The notes beneath the pieces are model-generated. The model was not told where the DNA came from. It saw only the letters and a program-made list of their open reading frames with translations, and searched no databases. 23,076 nucleotides of DNA from Nitrospirota bacterium (lineage in GTDB: Bacteria > Nitrospirota > Nitrospiria > Nitrospirales > Nitrospiraceae): assembly GCA_016222925.1 (NCBI GenBank), contig JACRQB010000243.1, positions 1-23,076 on the forward strand, written 5' to 3'. Position 1 is the stretch's first letter, and every line of letters begins with the position of its first letter. A program made the translations under genes and the position numbers. Of the stretch, positions 16,819-23,076 are shown piece after piece.

Positions 16819-16883
16819 TCGCGTAGATGTAATGCTAACGACAAGAGTAGCCATGATCTTATTTAGCACTCGTCTGTAGGTGC

Positions 16884-16913
16884 TTGAAAAATGTTATGCA
16901 GTGATAGTAAAAT
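16884..16913 (+). promoter_or_regulatory. Sigma70-like promoter candidate, rightward operon
   Basis: TTGAAA (16884-16889) and TAAAAT (16908-16913) are 18 bases apart. Transcription would start near 16920, about 57 bases before the dioxygenase ATG. The stretch is AT-rich relative to the surrounding coding sequence. Confidence 0.5.
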
Positions 16914-16976
16914 TCAATCACTCAATAGGAGTCATGCAATGGCTAGAGTGGTCAATCGGGTGGAGTGGAGGTCGCC

Positions 16977-17570
16977 ATGGAGCAGACTACCGGTTTTGAT
17001 CACGTCACTCTCTGTGTGAGCGATCTTGCGGCAGCGGAATTCCTTTTCGCCAAGATCCTCGGTTTTGAAGTGATCTGGTCCGCGAAAGACGTGGGAACCA
17101 ATACCTCGTCGATGGACACTGTCGTCGTACAGCGCGGGACCGCCAAAATTGCTCTTATGCAGGGTCAAGACAAAACCGGGAAATCTCAAATCAATGAGTT
17201 CATAGAAAGGTATGGACAGGGCGTACAACACGTCGCTCTGGAGGTCGATGACATCGAGGCTGTGTGCCGAGAGTGGGAGGCGCATGGCGTGAAGTTTAGT
17301 GGGGCAGTGAAAGAGGGGAGGGATGGGTTTGGGCCGCTCAAACAGCGCTTCACCTATCCCCTTTTCCCTGGCAGTGGGTTGTTTATCGAGCTGACTCAAC
17401 GGCAGCACGGGAGCGAAGCGTCCAAGACGTTTGTCCGGAGCACAGTGGAGTCGCTCTACAAAGATATTGAACGGGAGCAAATCTCCAGAGTCGAACGGAC
17501 GATCGTCGATTACGATTCATCCTCTATGCCGAAGGGGGAGCAAAAGAAGCGAGTGGAAAAGGTGTCGTGA
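16977..17570 (+). CDS. hpd: Single-domain 4-hydroxyphenylpyruvate dioxygenase-like protein
   Basis: This protein has 197 residues from ATG 16977, preceded by GGAGG at five bases; a GTG at 16965 is possible but lacks a site. It matches the C-terminal, catalytic half of HPPD, which converts 4-hydroxyphenylpyruvate to homogentisate with O2 and Fe(II). The three iron ligands are visible: His9 in FDHVTLCV, His85 in GVQHVALEVDD, Glu138 in LFIELTQR. KSQINEFIERYG before the second histidine and the terminal helix ending IEREQ are HPPD signatures. Normal HPPDs have about 350 residues with a non-catalytic N-terminal domain, which is absent here; the loop between His85 and Glu138 is also about 26 residues shorter. 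The next two genes encode the following pathway steps, which supports the call. Hydroxymandelate synthase is the main alternative. Confidence 0.78.
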   Translation: MEQTTGFDHVTLCVSDLAAAEFLFAKILGFEVIWSAKDVGTNTSSMDTVVVQRGTAKIALMQGQDKTGKSQINEFIERYGQGVQHVALEVDDIEAVCREWEAHGVKFSGAVKEGRDGFGPLKQRFTYPLFPGSGLFIELTQRQHGSEASKTFVRSTVESLYKDIEREQISRVERTIVDYDSSSMPKGEQKKRVEKVS

Positions 17571-17602
17571 TCCGGCGGTCCAACCTTGGTTGAAGGTCGG
17601 CA

Positions 17603-18709
17603 ATGTATCTCAACAAAAGAGGAAAAGTTCCCAACCAGGCTCATGTGGGAATTCCCAAGGGGCTTTATGAAGAGGAACATGGGCGAAACGGCTTTGTTGG
17701 ACCGGTTTCCCATCTCTATCGGACACATCCACCAACTTCATGGATCAATATCGAGGGAAAGCTGAAGCCGCGGGCCTTCGCCTGTACGCAGATTTCCGAA
17801 ACCGTGTTGTCCATCACCACACAATCAGTGCGTATGCTGCAAAGCCAGGACGCCAGTCTCTACGTTTCTTGGCAACGGGAGACGATGCCTCATTTTGTGC
17901 GCAACGCAGACGGAGAAGAAGTCCATTTTGTACATCAGGGGAGGGGGAGGTTTGAGACTGACTATGGTGTCCTGGCTTACGAACCAGGTGATTACGTCAT
18001 GATTCCCAAAGGCACCACCTATCGAATTCACGTCGATGCCGGTCCTTCATTTTTCCTCATTATTGAGACCTTCGTTCCTCTGGTGGTTCCGGAGCGAGGA
18101 GCTCTCGGGCAGCATGCGTTGTTCGATAGAGGCGTGCTACTCATTCCTGAACTAGAGCCGGTGGAATCCGTAGAAACGGCAGGGCGAACATGGGAGGTTT
18201 ACATCAAGCATCAAGGCGAGTGGACGAGAATTGTCTATCCTTTCTATCCCATGGACGTAGTTGGATGGAAAGGTGACCTCTGGGTGACGAAGCTGAATGT
18301 GAAGGATTTTCGACCGGTCGTCAGCCCTCGGTATCATCTGCCGCCGAGCGTCCATCAGACGTTTCAAGCCGGTGGATGCCTCATTTCTACTTTCGCTCCG
18401 AGGCCTTTGGAAAGCGACCCGGAAGCGTTACGCGTTCCCTTTTACCATCGGAACACCGACTACGATGAAGTCCTCTTCTATCACGACGGAGAGTTCTTCA
18501 GCCGTTCAGGTATTCAACCAGGGATGCTCACGTTACATCCGCAGGGTATACACCATGGGCCACAACCGCAGGCGGTCCAAGCCAGCAAGATGAAGACTCA
18601 CACGAGCGAGGTGGCGGTGATGGTCGAGTCTAAGACTCCCTTCACTGTCGAACCGAAGATGGAAACGGTGGAGATCAAGGACTATGCACTGAGTTGGAGT
18701 CGTCCATGA
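17603..18709 (+). CDS. hmgA: Homogentisate 1,2-dioxygenase
   Basis: This cupin-fold Fe(II) enzyme opens the homogentisate ring to give maleylacetoacetate. It has 368 residues, close to the shorter bacterial class rather than the 430-440 of the Pseudomonas and human enzymes. The iron ligands are His282 in FYHRN, Glu289 in DYDEVLFY, and His318 in IHHGPQ; FYHRNTDYDEV with a D/E pair before VLF is typical of the short class. The N-terminal half holds a second, non-metal cupin repeat (HFVHQGRGRF, PGDYVMIPKGT). GAAGG is seven bases before the ATG. It starts 32 bases after the dioxygenase gene, and its stop overlaps the fumarylacetoacetase ATG by four bases, indicating coupled translation. Confidence 0.88.
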   Translation: MYLNKRGKVPNQAHVGIPKGLYEEEHGRNGFVGPVSHLYRTHPPTSWINIEGKLKPRAFACTQISETVLSITTQSVRMLQSQDASLYVSWQRETMPHFVRNADGEEVHFVHQGRGRFETDYGVLAYEPGDYVMIPKGTTYRIHVDAGPSFFLIIETFVPLVVPERGALGQHALFDRGVLLIPELEPVESVETAGRTWEVYIKHQGEWTRIVYPFYPMDVVGWKGDLWVTKLNVKDFRPVVSPRYHLPPSVHQTFQAGGCLISTFAPRPLESDPEALRVPFYHRNTDYDEVLFYHDGEFFSRSGIQPGMLTLHPQGIHHGPQPQAVQASKMKTHTSEVAVMVESKTPFTVEPKMETVEIKDYALSWSRP

Positions 18710-19719
18710 AACTCGTTAGCTTCCGAGTCAGAACCCCTATCGGCACCTTCACCAGGGTGGGAGCGATACACTATCAGCAGGTCGTGGATTTGAACATGGC
18801 CTATGCACGGTGGTTGGCCGATCAACAGGAAGCACAACCATATCGCTTGGCCAATGCGCAGGTTGCACCGACCATGCTGGAGTTTCTCGAAGGGGGAGTT
18901 TCTACGATGGCTGCCGCACGCCGCGCGAAAGACTACGTGACCACGCTTCCCTCATCGGTTAAGGGCCCGTCGGGTGAGACGATCATCTATTCGGCCGTCG
19001 ATGCTCAACTTGCCGCTCCTCTTCCCGATCCACCTTCGCTTCGGGATTTTATCGCGTTTGAAGCCCATATCGCAGCGACATCTAAGAAACGGGGGCAGCC
19101 GATCCCGCCGGAGTGGTACAAGGTGCCCGTCTATTATAAGGGGAACCATCGCACGATCATCGGGCCGGATGAGCCTCTGTCGTGGCCGTTGGAGACGACG
19201 AAGTTGGACTATGAGCTGGAACTTGCCTGTGTGATCGGACGCCAGGGCAGAGATATCTCTGAACGGCGGGCGGAGGACTATATTGCCGGTTACACGATCA
19301 TGAACGACTTCAGTGCGCGCGATATTCAATTTCAAGAAATGGCCTGCCGACTGGGGCCGGCGAAGGGCAAGGATTTCGCCACGGCGCTGGGTCCTTGTCT
19401 CGTGACTCCCGATGAAATCGCGGATCTCGGTGCATTGACGATGATCGCTAGGGTGAACGGAGAAGAGTGGTCGCGGGGACGATTTGGGACGATCCATTGG
19501 TCTTTTGCTCAGATGATTGCGCATGTGTCGAGAGGCGAAACGATCTACCCGGGAGATATCCTCGGTTCGGGAACGGTGGGAGGAGGATGTGGCTTGGAAA
19601 TGGACCGGTATTTGAAGCCAGGTGATGTGGTGGAGTTGGAAATTCAGCCGATCGGGGTTCTCAGAACCCAAGTGGTGAGTGCAACACAAGGGGGGGAAGA
19701 TGCTCGTTGGCACGGTTGA
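18706..19719 (+). CDS. Fumarylacetoacetase
   Basis: It hydrolyses fumarylacetoacetate to fumarate and acetoacetate. From ATG 18706 (ATGA overlap with the previous stop, GGAG upstream) it has 337 residues. The key residues of true fumarylacetoacetases are present: Asp114 and His121 in RDFIAFEAH, seven apart as in the mammalian enzyme, Glu170 and Glu172 in DYELELA, Asp201 in MNDFSARD, and a lysine in GKDFATALGP. GDILGSGTVGGGCG near the end is the family signature. It would bind Mg or Ca in the active site and act in the cytoplasm. The next gene starts inside its last 20 bases. No maleylacetoacetate isomerase is encoded nearby, so isomerisation must be supplied elsewhere or occur otherwise. Confidence 0.88.
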   Translation: MKLVSFRVRTPIGTFTRVGAIHYQQVVDLNMAYARWLADQQEAQPYRLANAQVAPTMLEFLEGGVSTMAAARRAKDYVTTLPSSVKGPSGETIIYSAVDAQLAAPLPDPPSLRDFIAFEAHIAATSKKRGQPIPPEWYKVPVYYKGNHRTIIGPDEPLSWPLETTKLDYELELACVIGRQGRDISERRAEDYIAGYTIMNDFSARDIQFQEMACRLGPAKGKDFATALGPCLVTPDEIADLGALTMIARVNGEEWSRGRFGTIHWSFAQMIAHVSRGETIYPGDILGSGTVGGGCGLEMDRYLKPGDVVELEIQPIGVLRTQVVSATQGGEDARWHG

Positions 19720-20452
19720 GCAGGTTCTCGCAGAGGTGGTGGAACGGCATCGTGAGCTCTATGAAGGGGCGACGATCGATGCAAAGCTGAGAGCCATGAT
19801 CCGCGCCGGTGCTCACACCAATCTGACCGAGGAGGATGTCCTACATATTCTCCGAGTTTCCCGATCGGTTTTCTTCGATACCCATGTGGAGGTTGTGTCA
19901 GGTCATCATACGGCGATCTATCTGCGGTTCGATTCGATTGCGCACTTCCCAGAATTGGTCAGGCAGTTGGCTGGAGATATGGCAACCTGGATCAGGCAGA
20001 CGTTTCAGCACCATCCGATCACGGGTCTTGTGGCGACCAGCTCATCCGCGGAGCGACTCACGGAAGAGATCGCGGCTGAACTTCGAGGCGCCATGCCGTT
20101 GCGCGTAACCCTGACGCCGTATAGCTGCGAGACAGGACGGATCGGGACGGACATTGCGGTCGGCGCCATCAAAGGCGGTGAACGTTTTGTGGCCCTCAAC
20201 GATGTCACGACACGCGGCAATTGTGTCGGCAAACTCGGCCAAGTGATCACAGACAATGGAGGGCTATTGGCAGGGATGATGGTCTTTGCCCGCCGTGACA
20301 GCGGTCAGTTCCCATTGGTGAACGAATTAATCGAACGGCATCCCTTCTACTACACGACGGATCTCGACATGCCGCAATGGGAACCGGCGCACTGTCCTCT
20401 GTGCAGAGCACACAAGCCCTTGCTGTCTTGGAAGGACATACCGATGTTGTAA
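19700..20452 (+). CDS. Orotate-phosphoribosyltransferase-like protein
   Basis: This protein has 250 residues from ATG 19700, which follows a G-rich ribosome site and lies within the end of the fumarylacetoacetase gene. Residues about 105-200 look like a type I phosphoribosyltransferase core: a loop GLVATSSSAERL, then ERFVALNDVTTRGNCVGKL, which matches the PRPP-binding signature (hydrophobic strand, acidic residue, TT-x-G), then a glycine-rich strand GGLLAGMMVFARRD. The signature has N-D rather than the common D-D. The C-terminus ends with CPLCRAHKPL, a CxxC pair also seen in some PyrE-like proteins. PyrE itself makes orotidine monophosphate, but nothing around this gene is pyrimidine-related, so its substrate here is unknown. 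Its placement inside the operon is odd. Confidence 0.65.
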   Translation: MLVGTVEQVLAEVVERHRELYEGATIDAKLRAMIRAGAHTNLTEEDVLHILRVSRSVFFDTHVEVVSGHHTAIYLRFDSIAHFPELVRQLAGDMATWIRQTFQHHPITGLVATSSSAERLTEEIAAELRGAMPLRVTLTPYSCETGRIGTDIAVGAIKGGERFVALNDVTTRGNCVGKLGQVITDNGGLLAGMMVFARRDSGQFPLVNELIERHPFYYTTDLDMPQWEPAHCPLCRAHKPLLSWKDIPML

Positions 20453-20474
20453 GCCAAGTGACTTGGAGGGCGTC

Positions 20475-21473
20475 ATGGATGTTGCAGCTATCGCCAAAGA
20501 GATCAAGCGAGACGATCTACGCCAGATGTACTACTACCTCCGCCTCACCAGGGCAGTGGAGGACCGCATCACAGCGCTCTATCGACAGGGACGTATCGTC
20601 GGTGGTGTCTACACCAGCCATGGAATGGAGGCGATTGCCGTCGGCTATGCCTCCGCACTTGAGCGCGACGATGTCATCGCTCCCTTTCACCGGGACATGG
20701 GTGTCTTCCTCATTCGAGGTTTCGCTCCCGGCGAGATCCTCGCTCAGTACCTTGGAAAGAGAACGGGTCCAAGCAAAGGGAAAGACGGAAATGTTCACAT
20801 GGGAGATCTCAAGCGGGGAGTCTTTGGATTTGTCAGCCATCTGGCGGACAATCTTCCGGTAGCGGCCGGTGCGGCGCTGGCGTTCAAGATGAGGGGGGAA
20901 TCTCGCGTCGTTTTCACGGGGACTGGTGATGGAGGAACCAGCCGAGGCGATTTCCATGAGGCGATGAACTTTGCAGCGGTGCGAAAACTGCCAATCGTCT
21001 TCTTCTGTAACAACAATCAATACGCGTACTCAACGCCGATCCGTCTGCAGATGGCGATTCCGAACGTTGTCGATCGGGCCAAGGCGTATGGCATGCCGGG
21101 TGAAATCGTGGATGGCAACGATGTGGCCGCGGTCTATCTGGCGGCAAAACAGGCGATCGGAAGGGCCCGCGCAGGGGAGGGGCCAACCTTTCTTGAGTTC
21201 AAGACGATGAGGATGCACGGCCATTCCGAGCATGACCCGGCGAAATACGTTCCGCGCGAGCTACTGGAGGAGTGGAAGAAGAAAGATCCGATCCTCAGAG
21301 CCGAACAGCTGCTCAAACAGCTCGGATATGGTGAGGAAGCATATTTCCAAGAAGTAGCCGAACGTGTGAAGGACGAAGTTGAATCCGGTGTGGAATTTGC
21401 TGAGCAGAGTCCTCTGCCGGAAGGGCCGGAAGTGTTGGAGGGAGTGTTTGCGCAGAGTGCCGGCAGCTATTAG
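20475..21473 (+). CDS. 2-oxoacid dehydrogenase E1 component, alpha subunit
   Basis: This is a thiamine-diphosphate-dependent decarboxylase subunit of a pyruvate or branched-chain 2-oxoacid dehydrogenase complex. The start is ATG 20475 with GGAGG five bases upstream, giving 332 residues; a TTG at 20463 is the alternative. The ThDP motif runs from GTGDGGTSRGDFHE (149-162) to NNNQYAYS (179-186). YTSHGMEA (46-53), HRDMG (72-76) and RMHGHSEHDP near 260-270, the phosphorylation-loop region in eukaryotic homologues, are as expected. It follows the phosphoribosyltransferase-like gene by 22 bases. Whether pyruvate, a branched-chain oxoacid or another substrate is used cannot be decided from the sequence. 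Confidence 0.9.
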   Translation: MDVAAIAKEIKRDDLRQMYYYLRLTRAVEDRITALYRQGRIVGGVYTSHGMEAIAVGYASALERDDVIAPFHRDMGVFLIRGFAPGEILAQYLGKRTGPSKGKDGNVHMGDLKRGVFGFVSHLADNLPVAAGAALAFKMRGESRVVFTGTGDGGTSRGDFHEAMNFAAVRKLPIVFFCNNNQYAYSTPIRLQMAIPNVVDRAKAYGMPGEIVDGNDVAAVYLAAKQAIGRARAGEGPTFLEFKTMRMHGHSEHDPAKYVPRELLEEWKKKDPILRAEQLLKQLGYGEEAYFQEVAERVKDEVESGVEFAEQSPLPEGPEVLEGVFAQSAGSY

Positions 21474-21509
21474 CTGACGACGCGAAGCTTCTCTGGAAGG
21501 AGCGAGTCC

Positions 21510-22403
21510 ATGACGACTGAAACGATGCAGAAACGACAGGAAGTCACTTACCTCGAAGCAATTTCCCAAGCCCTGGACGAGGAAATGGCCCAAGATGAGC
21601 GGGTGTTCTTGATGGGCGAAGATATCGGTACGTACGGCGGCGCCTTCAAGATCACGGAAGGATTTCTCCAAAAGTACGGCGAATGGCGGGTGCTCGATAC
21701 GCCGCTTGCCGAATCCGGATTTGTCGGCGCGGCGATCGGCGCAGCGATGATGGGTCTGCGTCCTGTCGTGGAGATGCAGTTCGCAGATTTCATTTCCTGT
21801 GCCTTCGATTCTGAATGTCCGGAAGGCTGGTTCTTCCACTCCCCAGGACTCAAGTTGGTCGCCCCGTCCACACCATACGATGCCAAAGGGCTCCTCAAGG
21901 CGGCGATTCGCGACCCCAACCCGGTGATCTACTTTGAGCACAAATTTCTGTACCGGCGCATCAAATCTTTCCTTCCGGAGGAAGATTTTGTTGTCCCGCT
22001 GGGAAAGGCCGATGTGAAGCGGGCCGGTGGCGACATATCAGTGATTACCTACGGTGCAATGGTGCACCTCGCGCTGGAAGCCGCTCAGACATTGGCCAAC
22101 GAAGGGATTGATCTGGAAGTGGTCGACCTACGCACGTTGATGCCGCTCGACAAGGAGGCGATTTATTCATCGGTGCGCAAAACTAGTAAAGCCATTCTTT
22201 TACATGAGGACAACAAGACCGGAGGCATAGGAGCCGAGATTGCAGCCATGCTGGCGGAAGACTGTTTCGACTGTTTGGACGGGCCGATTCTGCGGATCGC
22301 CCCGCCGGACACGCCGGTTCCGTTCAGTCCGCCGCTGGAAGAGTTCTTCCTCCCGAAGACGAGCGACATCGTCTCGGCGGCGCGGAAACTGGCGGCGTAT
22401 TGA
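21510..22403 (+). CDS. 2-oxoacid dehydrogenase E1 beta subunit, internal deletion
   Basis: This is the partner subunit of the ThDP-dependent E1. AAGGAG lies seven bases before the ATG. It has 297 residues against about 325 for the family. It begins normally (VFLMGEDIGTYGGAF; the ThDP-activating glutamate is Glu68 in DTPLAESG), but after FADFISCAFD (residue 100) it goes straight to SECPEGWFFHSPGLKL. Compared with a Bacillus-type E1 beta, about 37 residues are absent, including the segment with the glycine-rich RGP/RSP-x-GGG loop and the conserved active-site histidine just before the S-x-S/C. The rest (APSTPYDAKGLLKAAIRDP, VVDLRTLMPLD, APDTPVPF) is intact and in frame. The product may be inactive, or the loss may be an assembly error at about 21808. 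Confidence 0.85.
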   Translation: MTTETMQKRQEVTYLEAISQALDEEMAQDERVFLMGEDIGTYGGAFKITEGFLQKYGEWRVLDTPLAESGFVGAAIGAAMMGLRPVVEMQFADFISCAFDSECPEGWFFHSPGLKLVAPSTPYDAKGLLKAAIRDPNPVIYFEHKFLYRRIKSFLPEEDFVVPLGKADVKRAGGDISVITYGAMVHLALEAAQTLANEGIDLEVVDLRTLMPLDKEAIYSSVRKTSKAILLHEDNKTGGIGAEIAAMLAEDCFDCLDGPILRIAPPDTPVPFSPPLEEFFLPKTSDIVSAARKLAAY

Positions 22404-22432
22404 GAAAGCTCATTGGTCAAGCGAGGTATTCA

Positions 22433-23076
22433 GTGGCCACCGACATCATCATGCCCCAGCTTGGAGAAAGCATTGCCGAAGGGACGGTCGTGAAATGGCT
22501 GATCCCTGTCGGAGGGATGATTCAAAAGGACGAGTCGCTCTTGGAAGTCGAAACCGAAAAGGTGACCTTGGAAATTCCCTCGCCTACCACAGGCTTGTTG
22601 AATGAAATCATCGTTCATGAGGGGGAGACAGTTCCTGTCGGGACATTACTGGCTCGCATCGAGAGCGCTCCACCTTCGGAAGTCATTAATCAAGTCGGCG
22701 GGGTGGTCCTCCGCCCTATGGAACAGGCTCCGACAGGCGAACAACATCATTCTCCGGCCGTCCGGCAGATGGCGAAGGAACATGGAATCGATCTTTCGCA
22801 CGTGAAGGGAACCGGGGTTGGCGGCCGGGTAACCAGAAAGGATGTCCTCGACTTTATTGCACAGAGCGGAGCTCAGGCCAAAGTTGCCGCTACTGGCAGT
22901 GAGCCTTCCATGGGCGAAGAGCTTCTGACCTTCACGCAGATGCGCAGGACCATCGCGGACAGGATGGTCAAGAGCAAACAGACCTCAGCCCATGTCACCA
23001 CCTTTTTTGAGGCTGACTTTTCGAGCATCGCCAAATTCCGGGAGGGCCGAAACCTTACGTATCTGCCGTTTGTCGT
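22433..23076 (+). CDS. 2-oxoacid dehydrogenase E2 (dihydrolipoyl acyltransferase), cut by window edge
   Basis: The start is a GTG at 22433 with GAGGT five bases upstream; 214 residues are visible before the right edge. Residues 1-77 form one lipoyl domain with the lipoylated Lys43 in VETEKVTLEI. Residues about 106-142 are the peripheral-subunit-binding domain (SPAVRQMAKEHGIDL, GTGVGGRVTRKDVLDFI) that holds E1 or E3. The acyltransferase domain begins near 165 (FTQMRRTIADRMVKSK, SAHVTTFFEADFS). The linkers are Ala/Pro/Ser-poor and short. At residues 200-208, AKFREGRNLTYLPF appears about ten residues shorter than the usual stretch between FR and REG-x-LTYLPF, a possible small in-frame deletion. 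It follows E1 beta by 29 bases; E3 is not in the window. Confidence 0.88.
   Translation, partial: MATDIIMPQLGESIAEGTVVKWLIPVGGMIQKDESLLEVETEKVTLEIPSPTTGLLNEIIVHEGETVPVGTLLARIESAPPSEVINQVGGVVLRPMEQAPTGEQHHSPAVRQMAKEHGIDLSHVKGTGVGGRVTRKDVLDFIAQSGAQAKVAATGSEPSMGEELLTFTQMRRTIADRMVKSKQTSAHVTTFFEADFSSIAKFREGRNLTYLPFV

Noticed and set aside
18952..19713. Long minus-strand open frame opposite fumarylacetoacetase
   Set aside because: Antisense shadow; the plus-strand product has all catalytic residues of its family.
1..23076. CRISPR array, tRNA, rRNA, integrase or transposase gene
   Set aside because: No regularly spaced direct repeats, cloverleaf-like sequence, rRNA signature or mobile-element protein was seen on either strand.

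Overview
The window looks like a catabolic region from a free-living Gram-negative-type bacterium of moderately high GC. A Nitrospira-like (Nitrospirota) host is my best guess. It rests on the general style of the gene set, on the periplasmic cupredoxin-like proteins, and on a roughly 200-bp imperfect palindromic repeat that resembles repeats I recall from Nitrospira genomes. This assignment is inference; no rRNA or tRNA gene is present to settle it.

Layout. (1) Positions 1-1806, minus strand: two secreted proteins with related cupredoxin-type C-terminal domains. The left one is cut by the window edge and starts at GTG. A strong hairpin separates them. (2) Positions 1807-2273: no gene; an inverted-repeat, MITE-like element lies at 1882-2086. 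(3) Positions 2274-16740, minus strand, read from right to left: eleven closely packed genes that form a likely operon. In transcription order they are a haem-oxygenase-fold di-iron oxidase-like protein, a fatty-acyl-CoA ligase, a thiolase, a two-C-domain 3-hydroxyacyl-CoA dehydrogenase, an enoyl-CoA hydratase, a patatin-like lipase, a VLCAD-type acyl-CoA dehydrogenase, an XRE-type regulator overlapping a tryptophanase/tyrosine phenol-lyase family enzyme, a second VLCAD-type acyl-CoA dehydrogenase broken by a frameshift, and a quinone-oxidoreductase-like MDR protein. (4) Positions 16741-16976: a divergent control region with a sigma70-like promoter candidate in each direction and a 7-3-7 palindrome over the leftward -10. 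(5) Positions 16977-23076, plus strand: a half-length 4-hydroxyphenylpyruvate dioxygenase, homogentisate dioxygenase, fumarylacetoacetase, an orotate-phosphoribosyltransferase-like protein, then E1alpha, E1beta and E2 (cut by the right edge) of a 2-oxoacid dehydrogenase complex.

How it fits together. The rightward operon would take 4-hydroxyphenylpyruvate through homogentisate to fumarate and acetoacetate, and oxidise a 2-oxoacid to acyl-CoA. The leftward operon encodes fatty acid release (patatin), activation (ligase) and all four beta-oxidation steps, plus PLP-dependent aromatic amino acid cleavage. The thiolase and hydroxyacyl-CoA dehydrogenase could also consume acetoacetyl-CoA from the aromatic branch. 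Missing from the window are maleylacetoacetate isomerase, an aromatic aminotransferase, CoA activation of acetoacetate, ETF and E3.

Points most worth a second look: the in-frame loss of about 37 residues in E1beta and a similar small loss in E2; the acyl-CoA dehydrogenase frameshift; the single-domain HPPD; the di-iron oxidase-like gene at the head of a beta-oxidation operon; the tryptophanase-type active-site residues in a lyase that otherwise resembles tyrosine phenol-lyase; and the phosphoribosyltransferase-like gene embedded in the homogentisate operon.
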